A stretch of DNA of 64,000 nt from Terasakiella sp. SH-1 (GTDB lineage: Bacteria > Pseudomonadota > Alphaproteobacteria > Rhodospirillales > Terasakiellaceae), in NCBI RefSeq assembly GCF_004564135.1, contig NZ_CP038255.1:962501-1026500 (forward strand), read 5' to 3'. Each line of letters starts with the position of its first letter. Position 1 is the stretch's first letter. Under the pieces are notes generated by a model that was not told the DNA's origin, did not search any database, and worked only from the letters and a program-made list of their open reading frames with translations. A program made the translations under genes and the position numbers. Shown one piece after another: positions 37,197-45,796 of this stretch.

Positions 37197-37212
37197 TGTG
37201 ATTGTTGTCACA
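37197..37212 (+). promoter_or_regulatory. CRP-like site 2 upstream of flp
   Basis: TGTGATTGTTGTCACA, again a perfect TGTGA-N6-TCACA, 42 bp (four helical turns) downstream of site 1 and identical over 16 bases to the site before cpaA. Confidence 0.72.
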
Positions 37213-37289
37213 GAATAAATAATCAAATAGGTGCTTAATATAAACAGTTGATTAAAACATTTTATGAGTATTCACCAAGGAGAAAAGTC

Positions 37290-37535
37290 ATGTTTACAAC
37301 TGTTAAAAATATCTGGAACGACGAGTCTGGTGCAACTGCAATCGAATATGGCTTGATTGCCGCTTTGATCTCCGTTATCGCAATTACAGCGATGCAGTTA
37401 ACAGGGCAAAGTCTAAGTGGTGCATTTACAAGGGTTTCTACAGACCTTAATAATGCAATCGGGACATCCGATACAACGTCAACAGATTCAACATCTACTG
37501 ATACAACAACATCAACCGATACATCTGGCGGTTAA
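37290..37535 (+). CDS. flp: Flp-type major pilin with Thr/Ser/Asp tail
   Basis: 81 residues. After a 13-residue leader comes the Flp motif GATAIEYGLIAALISVIAI, with Glu at +5 of the mature protein and the EY pair of the Flp family. The last 25 residues are almost only Thr, Ser and Asp (DTTSTDSTSTDTTTSTDTSGG is split here as repeats of STD/TDT), a tail not usual in this family. AAGGAGA lies six bases before the ATG at 37290. Monocistronic: two CRP-like sites in front, a terminator behind, fitting high expression of the pilus subunit. Confidence 0.92.
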   Translation: MFTTVKNIWNDESGATAIEYGLIAALISVIAITAMQLTGQSLSGAFTRVSTDLNNAIGTSDTTSTDSTSTDTTTSTDTSGG

Positions 37536-37560
37536 GTTGGATTTGTAATGTAAGTAAAGC

Positions 37561-37587
37561 AAAGGGCGCATTTAGCGCCCTTTTTTA
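37561..37587 (+). terminator. Terminator of flp
   Basis: GGGCGC-ATTTA-GCGCCC followed by TTTTTT, 28 bases after the pilin stop. Confidence 0.92.
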
Positions 37588-37607
37588 TTGTTTAATATTT
37601 ATAATGT

Positions 37608-37623
37608 TGTGATTGTTGTCACA
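37608..37623 (+). promoter_or_regulatory. CRP-like site upstream of cpaA
   Basis: TGTGATTGTTGTCACA, identical to flp site 2; 54 bases before the first possible cpaA start. Confidence 0.72.
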
Positions 37624-37677
37624 TGAATACATGTAGTTATATGTTTTAATATAATTAAGATTTAAAAATACCTTTTT

Positions 37678-38193
37678 ATGGGTGTCGTTATGAGCTTGGT
37701 TATCTTAAATAATTTATTTGTTTCGGCTTTTGTCGCACTTCTTCTCGTCGCAGCGATTGAGGATCTCGATGATTACCGTATTCCGAACTTTATTTCACTG
37801 GCTCTGATAGGGCTCTACCCTCTGTATGTTTTGACTGCTCCGTTTGAGGTTTATCTGGGGTGGAGTTTCGGCATTGCCAGCCTGTTTTTTCTGATGGGTC
37901 TGGGGCTGTTCAGCCTTGGCATTATGGGCGGGGGGGATGTGAAACTTATCACGTTAACAGCCTTGTGGGTTGGCCCTGTGGGGTTGATCCCGTTTTTGCT
38001 GGGGATGGCTTTGGTGGGCGGGGCTATGTCCCTTTTCATGCTGTCGGCCCCTGTTCGTCACAGTACCGCTTATGTCTGTGTGCATATGGGCTTGATGCGT
38101 GCACAGGAAAAAATCCTGACCGATAAGCTGCCGTATGGGGTGGCGATTTGTGCAGGTGGTGTTTTTGCCGCTTATCGAATGTTCATGCTGTAA
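37678..38193 (+). CDS. cpaA: Prepilin peptidase CpaA/TadV
   Basis: 171 residues, about five to six membrane helices. The two catalytic aspartates of the type IV prepilin peptidase family are in EDLDDYRIPN and GGGDVKLIT (the G-x-GD motif). It lacks the methylase domain, as usual for TadV. It cleaves the Flp and TadE leaders at the inner membrane. The start may instead be ATG 37690. First gene of the long cpaABCDE unit. Confidence 0.9.
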   Translation: MGVVMSLVILNNLFVSAFVALLLVAAIEDLDDYRIPNFISLALIGLYPLYVLTAPFEVYLGWSFGIASLFFLMGLGLFSLGIMGGGDVKLITLTALWVGPVGLIPFLLGMALVGGAMSLFMLSAPVRHSTAYVCVHMGLMRAQEKILTDKLPYGVAICAGGVFAAYRMFML

Positions 38194-38211
38194 GGCAGAA
38201 GGAGGTTTGCC

Positions 38212-39123
38212 ATGTCTATTCGCATCATCATTTTACTGATTATGGCCCTGAGCACCGCAGCTGGTACCGCGATGATGGCGCAGAACTGGCTGGCTTCTGA
38301 ACGTGCAGAAATTATGGCTTCCGTTCCCAAGACAACGCCTGTCAAAAAAGTTGGGCACAAAAAAGTTCTGGTTGCCAAAACCGACCTGTTGGCCGGGACC
38401 TTTGTCTTGAAAGAAAAACTCACTTGGCAAGACTGGCCCGATAATGCCCTTGGGGAGCGGATGTTGCAAAAAGGCGCGGTATCTATGGATGATCTGGTTG
38501 GTTCTGTTATTCGCACCCGTATTCCTGCAGGCCAGCCCGTATTGCCCGCAGCCTTGGTCCGTAAAGGGGAACAAGGCTTTATGGCTGCTGTTCTGGCTCC
38601 GGGCATGCGGGCGGTGACTGTGCCATTAAGTGCAATATCCGGGGTTGGTGGCTTTATCTTTCCCGGTGATCAGGTGGACTTATTGCTGACCATTACGCAA
38701 AAAGTTGGCGAAGGCAAAATGCGCTTTACCGAAACCTTGCTGAAAGATGTACGTGTGATTGGCAAGGACCAGTCTGCTGTGCAGGCCGAAGGTCAGGCTC
38801 GTGTTGCCAAAAGCGCCACTTTGGAAGTGACACCTAAGCAGGCGGAGATTGTCTCATTAGCAACCCAGATGGGCAAACTGTCTTTAAGTTTGCGAAGTTT
38901 GGCTGATGAAGAGCTGGTCTTGGCTGAGGTTCAACCATCCGGTTTTGACCACAAAATTGCCTTTACACAGCCTATGGAAATCAAAGAGCAACTCAGCCTG
39001 ACCACCGATAAACAGTTGAACTTCTATTTACAAAAAATGGCACAAAAACGCAAAAAACAAGGTGGCGCGTCCCGCAGTGTTCAAGTCCTGCGTGGTGGGT
39101 CAGCCAGCGTTAAAAAGTTTTAG
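38212..39123 (+). CDS. cpaB: Pilus assembly protein CpaB/RcpC
   Basis: 303 residues with an N-terminal signal anchor, then a SAF domain (VLVAKTDLLAGTFVLKEKLTWQDWP) and the CpaB core GMRAVTVPLSAISGVGGFIFPGDQVDLLLT. It works in the periplasm with the CpaC secretin, probably as a gate or stabiliser. AGAAGGAGG lies six bases before the ATG. The C-terminal 40 residues are rich in Lys and Gln. Confidence 0.92.
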   Translation: MSIRIIILLIMALSTAAGTAMMAQNWLASERAEIMASVPKTTPVKKVGHKKVLVAKTDLLAGTFVLKEKLTWQDWPDNALGERMLQKGAVSMDDLVGSVIRTRIPAGQPVLPAALVRKGEQGFMAAVLAPGMRAVTVPLSAISGVGGFIFPGDQVDLLLTITQKVGEGKMRFTETLLKDVRVIGKDQSAVQAEGQARVAKSATLEVTPKQAEIVSLATQMGKLSLSLRSLADEELVLAEVQPSGFDHKIAFTQPMEIKEQLSLTTDKQLNFYLQKMAQKRKKQGGASRSVQVLRGGSASVKKF

Positions 39124-39132
39124 GAGGCGATG

Positions 39133-40482
39133 ATGAAATACGTCCTGTACATGATGATTGGTCTGATGGCTCTTTTCAGTCTTCTCCCCTTTTCAGCCGA
39201 AGCCGTGGAAATTGTTCCCCAAGCCCACCAGTCGTTGAATGTGGAACATCATAAAAGCCGTTTGATCCGCCTGCCGCGTGCCGCCTCTTCCGTCTTTATT
39301 GCAAACCCGGATATCGCCGATGTGCAGGTCAAGTCTCCAACCTTGATTTATCTGTTTGGTAAGGCGGTTGGCACCACAACCCTTTATGCGGTTGATGGGC
39401 GCGATCAGGTGATTGCCAATATGGATGTGGATGTCACCCATAATCTCAAAAACCTGAAACAAGCTGTGTTTCAGGCTGTTCCCGGTGCTGATGTACATTT
39501 TTCCAGTATCAATGGGGCACTTGTCATGGATGGCACGCTTCATTCTGCCCGTGAAGTCGAAGAGGTGCGCCAAATCGCAACACGTTTTAGCCCGGCCTCA
39601 TCTGGTTTAATCAACCGTTTGCGTGTCGATGCGCTTAATCAGGTGAATTTGCGGGTGCGTATTGCGGAAGTGTCACGCGATGTGGATAAACGTCTGGGCT
39701 TTGATTGGTCTGCCATGGGGACGTTTGGCAGTATTGCTTCTTTTACCTTGGCTTCAACCAACCCCTTTGCTCAAGCTGTGAGCACCTTAAGTGTCAGCAG
39801 CAACGATATCAGCGGGGTGATTGATGCCATGGAAGATGAAGGGCTGGTGACGATTTTATCTGAACCTAACTTAACCGCGATGAGTGGCGAAGAAGCCAGC
39901 TTCCTTGCCGGTGGTGAATTCCCCATTCTGGTTCCCGGTGACAGTGGGCCAACCATTTCTTTTCGTGAATATGGCGTGCGCCTGTCTTTTAAGCCGGTGA
40001 TTCTGGATGACGGGCGGATTAATCTTCAGGTTGAACCGGAAGTGAGCTCTCTTTCTGAAAGTAATTCGGTTTCTTTAAACGGGTATGTCATCCCGGCCCT
40101 GACCACGCGTAAGACAAAAACGACTGTGGAACTTGCCAGTGGGCAAAGCTTTGCAGTAGCTGGGCTATTGCAAAATAAAACAGGTCATAATCTGAATAAA
40201 TTTCCGGGCCTTGGTGATCTACCAATTTTAGGTACATTGTTTCGTTCCGACAGTTTTCAACGCGAAGAAAGTGAACTGGTGATCATCATTACCCCTTATT
40301 TGGTGAAACCGATCACCCATGCCAAGGCGGTTGCGCCAACTGATGGCTTTACACCGCCCCATGATATGGAAAGGATTTTTGTAGGTGGGGCATACCATCA
40401 ACAGTCCAAGCAGGGGGCTGGCCTTCAACTGGATGACCAAGGGCGCAAACTTATTGGCCCGGTCGGCTTTACCCTGAATTAA
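39133..40482 (+). CDS. cpaC: Outer-membrane secretin CpaC/RcpA
   Basis: 449 residues. A signal peptide, the N-terminal BON-like/N0 domain (SRLIRLPRAASSVFIANPDIADVQV), a second domain around residues 110-150, and the secretin core with LVTILSEPNLTAMSGEEASFLAGGEFP and the C-terminal SELVIIITPYLVKP. It forms the outer-membrane ring through which the pilus leaves. AGGAGG is two bases from ATG 39130 and five from ATG 39133, so the latter is preferred. Confidence 0.94.
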   Translation: MKYVLYMMIGLMALFSLLPFSAEAVEIVPQAHQSLNVEHHKSRLIRLPRAASSVFIANPDIADVQVKSPTLIYLFGKAVGTTTLYAVDGRDQVIANMDVDVTHNLKNLKQAVFQAVPGADVHFSSINGALVMDGTLHSAREVEEVRQIATRFSPASSGLINRLRVDALNQVNLRVRIAEVSRDVDKRLGFDWSAMGTFGSIASFTLASTNPFAQAVSTLSVSSNDISGVIDAMEDEGLVTILSEPNLTAMSGEEASFLAGGEFPILVPGDSGPTISFREYGVRLSFKPVILDDGRINLQVEPEVSSLSESNSVSLNGYVIPALTTRKTKTTVELASGQSFAVAGLLQNKTGHNLNKFPGLGDLPILGTLFRSDSFQREESELVIIITPYLVKPITHAKAVAPTDGFTPPHDMERIFVGGAYHQQSKQGAGLQLDDQGRKLIGPVGFTLN

Positions 40483-40499
40483 GGATGAGGAGAAAGATC

Positions 40500-41129
40500 A
40501 TGAAAACAGTATTTACCGCCCTGTCTTTGTCCATTCTGTTCTTATCAGGCTGTCAGACCGTACAGGATATGCAGGTCACACGCAGTGTGCCTCAGCCAGT
40601 GGTGCATCAAAGTGATAATCGTCTTGAAGTCCAGTTTGATGATGACACCAGTTTGCTCAGCCATGAGGAACGTCGTGCCTTGGATCAATTTATTATGAAA
40701 CATGAAATCAAACATAATGATGAACTGGTGATCAACGTGGCGTTACAAGGTGGAACCCTGGCGGAAAAACGGGCTGAAAAAGTAGCTGCCTATTTCCGCA
40801 GTTTTGGTCTGAAACCTCAATTTAAAGGATTGGAGGCTGCGCAGGGTTTACAAAAGATTGGCGTTAGCCTGAGGCGGTATCGTGTATCCGTACCAAACTG
40901 CCCGAATTGGACGGACGATCCGAATGCGACCTATCACAATCAGCCCCATTCCAATTTCGGCTGTGCGACAGCGGCCAATCTGGCCTTGATGATTGGCAAC
41001 CCCCGTGATTTGGTGCGTGGGCGTGATTTATCAGCCGCTGATGGGGCTGTGCTATCTAATAGCCTGATCCAATATCGTCAACCGCGCAGCACGAGCACCA
41101 CCCAAACCACAGGAGGAGGGACCAAGTGA
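40500..41129 (+). CDS. cpaD: Pilus lipoprotein CpaD
   Basis: 209 residues with a lipobox LSGC, so lipidated at Cys18. The conserved CpaD block NCPNWTDDPNATYHNQPHSN and FGCATAANLALMIGNPRDLV is present. It assists CpaC at the outer membrane. GAGGAGAAAGATC precedes the ATG at 40500, chosen over 40485, which would put charged residues ahead of the signal peptide. Its stop shares one base with the cpaE start. Confidence 0.92.
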   Translation: MKTVFTALSLSILFLSGCQTVQDMQVTRSVPQPVVHQSDNRLEVQFDDDTSLLSHEERRALDQFIMKHEIKHNDELVINVALQGGTLAEKRAEKVAAYFRSFGLKPQFKGLEAAQGLQKIGVSLRRYRVSVPNCPNWTDDPNATYHNQPHSNFGCATAANLALMIGNPRDLVRGRDLSAADGAVLSNSLIQYRQPRSTSTTQTTGGGTK

Positions 41130-42340
41130 TGAGCGCTCTTATACAACAAAGTGGGACTGAGCCTTTCATGGCTTTTGTACAGGATGATATCACCACGCAT
41201 TCCCTTGGCGATATTGTGTCCTTGCAGGGGTGGAACAGAAATCGCATCTTTGATGGCGGGATTGACCTTGCCATTGCGACCTTGGGCGATATCCATACGC
41301 CTGAGCTGTTGGTTATTGATCTGACAGGCTGTCAGGACCCGCTGGGGAAAATTAATCAACTGGCATCTGTATGCGAAGCAGGTGTGCGCCTTGTCTGTCT
41401 GGGCACCACCAATGATGTGGCCCTCTATCGTGATTTGCTGGATATGGGGGTGGAGGATTATCTGCTCAAACCCATTGATCGCGAGACTTTGGAACATGCC
41501 CTGCAACGCGCGATGGAAAAACCGGAAGAAAACCCGCAGGTTGAAGCTGGTTGTGAGGGCGAAGTCATTTCTGTTTTGGGGGCTTTAGGTGGGGTTGGGG
41601 CGTCCAGTATTGCACTGAATATGGCTTGGGCCTTATCTGGGCGTTATAGCCAGAAAGTCGCCTTGGTCGATATGGATCTCCATTTTGGCACTATCGCCTT
41701 GTCTCTGGATCTGGAGCCGGGAAAAGGTTTTCGTGAAGCCTTGGAAAACCCTAGCCGGATTGATTCTCTTTTTTTAGAACGCGCTATGGTTAAGGTGAAT
41801 GAGAATTTAAGCATTCTGGCCTGTGAAACAGATTTGGCTATGACGTGTCAATTTGAAACGGAGGCGTTGGATTTACTGATTGAACGCTTACGCCAAAAAT
41901 TTGATTTGGTGATTTTGGATATTCCACGCATGTTGCTACCCCAATGCGGGGAGCTATTGGCCGGTTTGGGCAAGATGCTGGTGGTAAGTGACTTATCTCT
42001 GGCCGGTATGCGTGATTGCTTGCGTATATCGCGTTATGCCAAAGATTATATGGTGGACGATAACCTGATGGTTCTTGCCAATCGGGTCGGGGAAAATAAA
42101 GAGCGTGAACTCAGCCCCAAGGAATTTGAAAAAGGGGTGGAACGTTCCTTGTCTGCCCATCTGCCTTTTGATGCCAAAGGGTTTGCTGCGGCGGAAATGC
42201 AGGGAAGCCCGCTTTTGGAGGTTGCAGCAAAGTCAAAGGCTGGACAGTCTCTTTCTCCGTTTATTCGTAGTTTGGTCGATCACGGTGAGGATGTTGAAAA
42301 AAGCCCCTCTTTTTGGCGAAAATTGTTTAAATCCAAGTGA
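41129..42340 (+). CDS. cpaE: Pilus localisation ATPase-like protein CpaE/TadZ
   Basis: 403 residues. An atypical receiver-like N-terminal domain (about 1-130, GVEDYLLKPIDRETLEHAL) is followed by a ParA/MinD-like ATPase domain: the P-loop region is GALGGVGASSIALNMA, lacking the standard GKT lysine, then VALVDMDLHFGTIALSL. TadZ proteins place the pilus machine at the pole. The gene starts within the cpaD stop (TGATG), so translation is coupled. Confidence 0.92.
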   Translation: MSALIQQSGTEPFMAFVQDDITTHSLGDIVSLQGWNRNRIFDGGIDLAIATLGDIHTPELLVIDLTGCQDPLGKINQLASVCEAGVRLVCLGTTNDVALYRDLLDMGVEDYLLKPIDRETLEHALQRAMEKPEENPQVEAGCEGEVISVLGALGGVGASSIALNMAWALSGRYSQKVALVDMDLHFGTIALSLDLEPGKGFREALENPSRIDSLFLERAMVKVNENLSILACETDLAMTCQFETEALDLLIERLRQKFDLVILDIPRMLLPQCGELLAGLGKMLVVSDLSLAGMRDCLRISRYAKDYMVDDNLMVLANRVGENKERELSPKEFEKGVERSLSAHLPFDAKGFAAAEMQGSPLLEVAAKSKAGQSLSPFIRSLVDHGEDVEKSPSFWRKLFKSK

Positions 42341-42351
42341 TTGCTATCACA
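42336..42351 (+). promoter_or_regulatory. CRP-like site upstream of cpaF
   Basis: AGTGA-TTGCTA-TCACA; with the bases that follow (GCATT) it nearly repeats, in inverted core form, the site before tadG. It overlaps the cpaE stop and lies 75 bases before the cpaF ATG. Confidence 0.62.
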
Positions 42352-42425
42352 GCATTGATGGCCCCCCTGTCATATAGTTAAGAGACTAAGAACGTATCTG
42401 TGAGGATAAAACAGGAGGCCGGATC

Positions 42426-43841
42426 ATGCCACTGGGTGAAACAGGACAACAACGCGTCACATTTGGATCACGTGGCAATGCGGCCTTGCAACGCAAACCT
42501 CAACGTCGCCTTGAACCGTCTGTGGATGGGAAAACAACGGATCAATCTTCTGAACAAGATGAACTGAGCCAAGCCAGTCGCGATAGTGTGGAACGGGCCA
42601 AACTTGTTGTTCAGCCGGAAATTCTGAAACGTATTGATGCAGGTAAAGCCGCCAAAATGCCGCGGGGTGAATTGGCGGATCAGCTTGGTGAAATTGTTTC
42701 TGAAATCCTGATTGAAGAAGGTCAGCAGCTTAATCTGGTTGAACAACGTGACCTGATTACCATGTTGCTTAATGATATGTTGGGTTTGGGGCCACTAGAA
42801 CCACTTTTGGCTGATGAGGCTGTGACGGATATTATGGTCAATGGGCCGAAACAGGTCTACGTGGAACGCGGAGGCAAGCTGGAAGTGTCCGGTGTGACTT
42901 TTCGCGATAATGCCCATGTGATGAATATCGCCAATCGAATTGTATCGCGCATTGGCCGTCGGGTGGATGAAAGCTCGCCCTTATGTGATGCTCGCCTTGA
43001 AGATGGTTCGCGGGTTAACATCATCATTCCCCCTTTGGCGATTGATGGGCCAAGTATTTCTATTCGTAAATTTCCCAAGATGCGCATCACATTGGACCGC
43101 ATGGTAGAAACGCAAAATATGTCGGATGCCATGTGTCGGGTCTTGAAAATTGCCGGGCGTGCACGGTTGAATATTTTGATTTCCGGGGGCACAGGGTCGG
43201 GGAAAACAACGCTTTTAAATGCCATGAGCCAAATGATTGATCATGGTGAGCGTATTGTCACGATTGAAGATGCTGCTGAACTGCAATTACAACAGCCCCA
43301 TGTGGTGCGCCTTGAAACCCGGCCAGCCAATCTGGAAGGGGACGGGGCAATTAGTCAGACAGAACTGGTGAAAAATGCCCTGCGTATGCGCCCGGACCGA
43401 ATTATTCTGGGCGAAATTCGTGGATCAGAAGCGCTGGATATGTTGCAGGCGATGAATACGGGGCATGATGGCTCGCTTGGCACATTGCACGCCAACCGTC
43501 CACGCGAAGCCCTGACCCGGATGGAAAATATGGTGGCTATGTCGGGTGTGAAATTGCCCAATGAAGCTGTGCGGGCGCAAATTTCAAACGCGCTGGATTT
43601 AATTGTACAGATTTCACGTATGCGCGATGGCGTGCGCCGGATCACCCATATTACCGAAGTGATCGGTATGGAAGGTGAGATCATCACCACGCAGGATTTA
43701 TTCAAATATCAATTTGAAGGCGAAGATGCCAACGGCAAGCTGATGGGGCGTTATGTTTCCACAGGTTTGCGGCCTAACTTTATGGATCGGGCAGATTATT
43801 TCGGTCTGGGCCGGGCCTTGATGGAAGCAATGGCGCAATAG
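42426..43841 (+). CDS. cpaF: Pilus secretion ATPase CpaF/TadA
   Basis: 471 residues. The N-terminal region is variable; then comes the type II/IV secretion ATPase core: VTDIMVNGPKQVYVERGG, Walker A SGGTGSGKTTLLNAM, the Asp box and Walker B region PDRIILGEIRGSEALDML, and the His box GHDGSLGTLHANRP. A hexameric ATPase on the cytoplasmic face that drives Flp pilus extension. GGAGGCCGGATC precedes the ATG. It starts the third transcription unit, with tadB and tadC behind it. Confidence 0.95.
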   Translation: MPLGETGQQRVTFGSRGNAALQRKPQRRLEPSVDGKTTDQSSEQDELSQASRDSVERAKLVVQPEILKRIDAGKAAKMPRGELADQLGEIVSEILIEEGQQLNLVEQRDLITMLLNDMLGLGPLEPLLADEAVTDIMVNGPKQVYVERGGKLEVSGVTFRDNAHVMNIANRIVSRIGRRVDESSPLCDARLEDGSRVNIIIPPLAIDGPSISIRKFPKMRITLDRMVETQNMSDAMCRVLKIAGRARLNILISGGTGSGKTTLLNAMSQMIDHGERIVTIEDAAELQLQQPHVVRLETRPANLEGDGAISQTELVKNALRMRPDRIILGEIRGSEALDMLQAMNTGHDGSLGTLHANRPREALTRMENMVAMSGVKLPNEAVRAQISNALDLIVQISRMRDGVRRITHITEVIGMEGEIITTQDLFKYQFEGEDANGKLMGRYVSTGLRPNFMDRADYFGLGRALMEAMAQ

Positions 43842-43853
43842 GAGGCAATGATC

Positions 43854-44834
43854 ATGTCACAAGAATTGATCCTGTTTTCGGCTTTGGGTATCAGCGTCTT
43901 GCTGGCTTTATTAGCGATGGCAGAACTGGTGTTGGGTAAAAACAGGCAGCTGCAAAAACGGTTGAAAAAAATGCGCCAACGCATGGGCGATGAACTCCCC
44001 GATGTCGATGTGCAGGCATCTGTTTTGCGTGAAGATAAAACCAAAGCACCCGGACTGGATAAACTTGTCAAAAGACTGTTGCCCAGTGCACAAGTCTTAA
44101 GCCAGCGGCTTGCCCGCGCAGGGCTGGAACTGGGGCCGGGTAGTTTTGTTGGATTGTCGGTCTTGGCCGGGATTGGCGGGGCAGGGGGCTTGTACCTGTT
44201 TGGGGAACTTTCCTTGCTTGTGTCGGTCTTTGGCGGGATTGGTCTTGGGGTTGGGGGGGCGCATATAGTGATTGACCTGTTTATTGCCCGACGCAATATG
44301 GTTTTTACCAAGTCCTTTCCTGATGCGATTGATCTGATTGTACGTGCGGTCAAATCCGGCCTGCCTGTAACAGAAGGTATCAGTATCGTTTCAAGCGAAA
44401 TGGACGGCCCGGTCGCCCATGAATTCAAACGCATTTCAGAGGCCATGAAAATTGGTGAAACCATGGAGGATGCCCTGTGGTCAGCAGCCAAGCGATTGGA
44501 GAATGCCGAGTTCAATTTTTTTGTGATTTCTTTGGTCGTTCAATCAGAAACCGGGGGCAATTTGGCAGAAACTCTGGAAAATCTCAGCGATATTTTACGC
44601 CAACGTCAGACCATGAAGCTTAAGGTCAAGGCTATGGCGTCAGAAGCACGCGCATCTGCTTATATTCTGGGGGGCTTGCCTTTTGCGATGTTCGCCATTC
44701 TGGAAATCCTCAGCCCCGGTTACACCAGCCCGCTTTATGGCAACCCCACCGGGACCGTCTTGTCTATTGGGGCGCTGGTGTCAATCGGGATGGGGGCCTT
44801 TGTCATGTTTAAGATGGTGAGGTTTGAGATATGA
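43854..44834 (+). CDS. tadB: Pilus inner-membrane platform protein TadB
   Basis: 326 residues with a T2SSF domain: SFPDAIDLIVRAVKSGLPVTEGI and the VQSETGGNLAETLENLSDILRQR block, plus four membrane helices (one N-terminal, one at about 95-130, two C-terminal). AGGAGG is two bases from ATG 43848 and eight from ATG 43854; the latter is preferred. It forms, with TadC, the inner-membrane base of the pilus. It starts just after the cpaF stop. Confidence 0.93.
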   Translation: MSQELILFSALGISVLLALLAMAELVLGKNRQLQKRLKKMRQRMGDELPDVDVQASVLREDKTKAPGLDKLVKRLLPSAQVLSQRLARAGLELGPGSFVGLSVLAGIGGAGGLYLFGELSLLVSVFGGIGLGVGGAHIVIDLFIARRNMVFTKSFPDAIDLIVRAVKSGLPVTEGISIVSSEMDGPVAHEFKRISEAMKIGETMEDALWSAAKRLENAEFNFFVISLVVQSETGGNLAETLENLSDILRQRQTMKLKVKAMASEARASAYILGGLPFAMFAILEILSPGYTSPLYGNPTGTVLSIGALVSIGMGAFVMFKMVRFEI

Positions 44835-45796
44835 GTATGTTCACATCTATCCCTGTGGAAACCCTCATTGTTTGGGGGGCTGGCTTGCAGGCGTTTTTTG
44901 TCGTGTTGTTTGTCTGGCAAGCCTTGTTGGTACGTGACCTGAAATCCAAACGATTAAAGTCGATCCAACGCCAGCAGCAGGAATTGCAACATCAATCCTT
45001 AAGTGCCAGCAAGCACAGTTTAAAGCGCCCACAATTGATGAGTGTTGTGAATAAGGTGGTAGCGAAATTGAATGTTTTGCGTTCGCGTGAGGCAGAAAAG
45101 GTGGCTGATGATCTGGCGCGTGCAGGTTATCGTTCCAAGGAAGCCTTAAGTATTTATTTTTTCTTCCGCTTTTCTCTTCCCTTTGCTTTTGGCGGTATTG
45201 CCGTGGTCTGGCTGTATGTATTGGGCATGGGAGATATGCAGCCTATGGGCCGTATGTTGGTGGCGGTGGTGGCTGTATTGATCGGGGCCTATGTCCCAAA
45301 ACTTTATATCACCAATCAGGCACAAAAACGTGCCGAAGCGCTGCAAAAAGCCTTGCCTGATGCACTCGATTTGATGGTGGTTTGTGCCGAGGCTGGTTTA
45401 AGTCTGGATATGGCATTGAAACGGGTGGCAAAAGAAATGATGGGACCAAACCCACAAATGGCCGAAGAATTGAGCCTGACAGCCATGGAGTTGGGCTTTC
45501 TGCCCAATCGGGCTGATGCGCTGAACAACCTGAATAAACGCACAGACATGCCATCTTTGCGCGCTGTTGTGGGGACGCTGCAACAGACAGAACGTTATGG
45601 CACACCACTGGCACAAAGCCTGCGGGTGCTATCACAGGAATTTCGCACTGAACGGATGTTAAAGGCAGAAGAAAAGGCGGCAAAATTGCCTGCAACATTA
45701 ACTGTGCCGATGATTTTATTTATCATGCCAGCGTTATTTATTGTGCTGCTGGGGCCTGCGATCATTCGGGCAATCGCGGTGTTTCCCGATTTTTAA
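44831..45796 (+). CDS. tadC: Pilus inner-membrane platform protein TadC
   Basis: 321 residues, T2SSF domain with ALPDALDLMVVCAEAGLSLDMAL and LQQTERYGTPLAQSLRVLSQEFRTER, and C-terminal membrane helices. It begins inside the tadB stop (ATGA overlap), so translation is coupled. Its last four bases overlap the convergent tadD-like gene. Confidence 0.93.
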   Translation: MSMFTSIPVETLIVWGAGLQAFFVVLFVWQALLVRDLKSKRLKSIQRQQQELQHQSLSASKHSLKRPQLMSVVNKVVAKLNVLRSREAEKVADDLARAGYRSKEALSIYFFFRFSLPFAFGGIAVVWLYVLGMGDMQPMGRMLVAVVAVLIGAYVPKLYITNQAQKRAEALQKALPDALDLMVVCAEAGLSLDMALKRVAKEMMGPNPQMAEELSLTAMELGFLPNRADALNNLNKRTDMPSLRAVVGTLQQTERYGTPLAQSLRVLSQEFRTERMLKAEEKAAKLPATLTVPMILFIMPALFIVLLGPAIIRAIAVFPDF

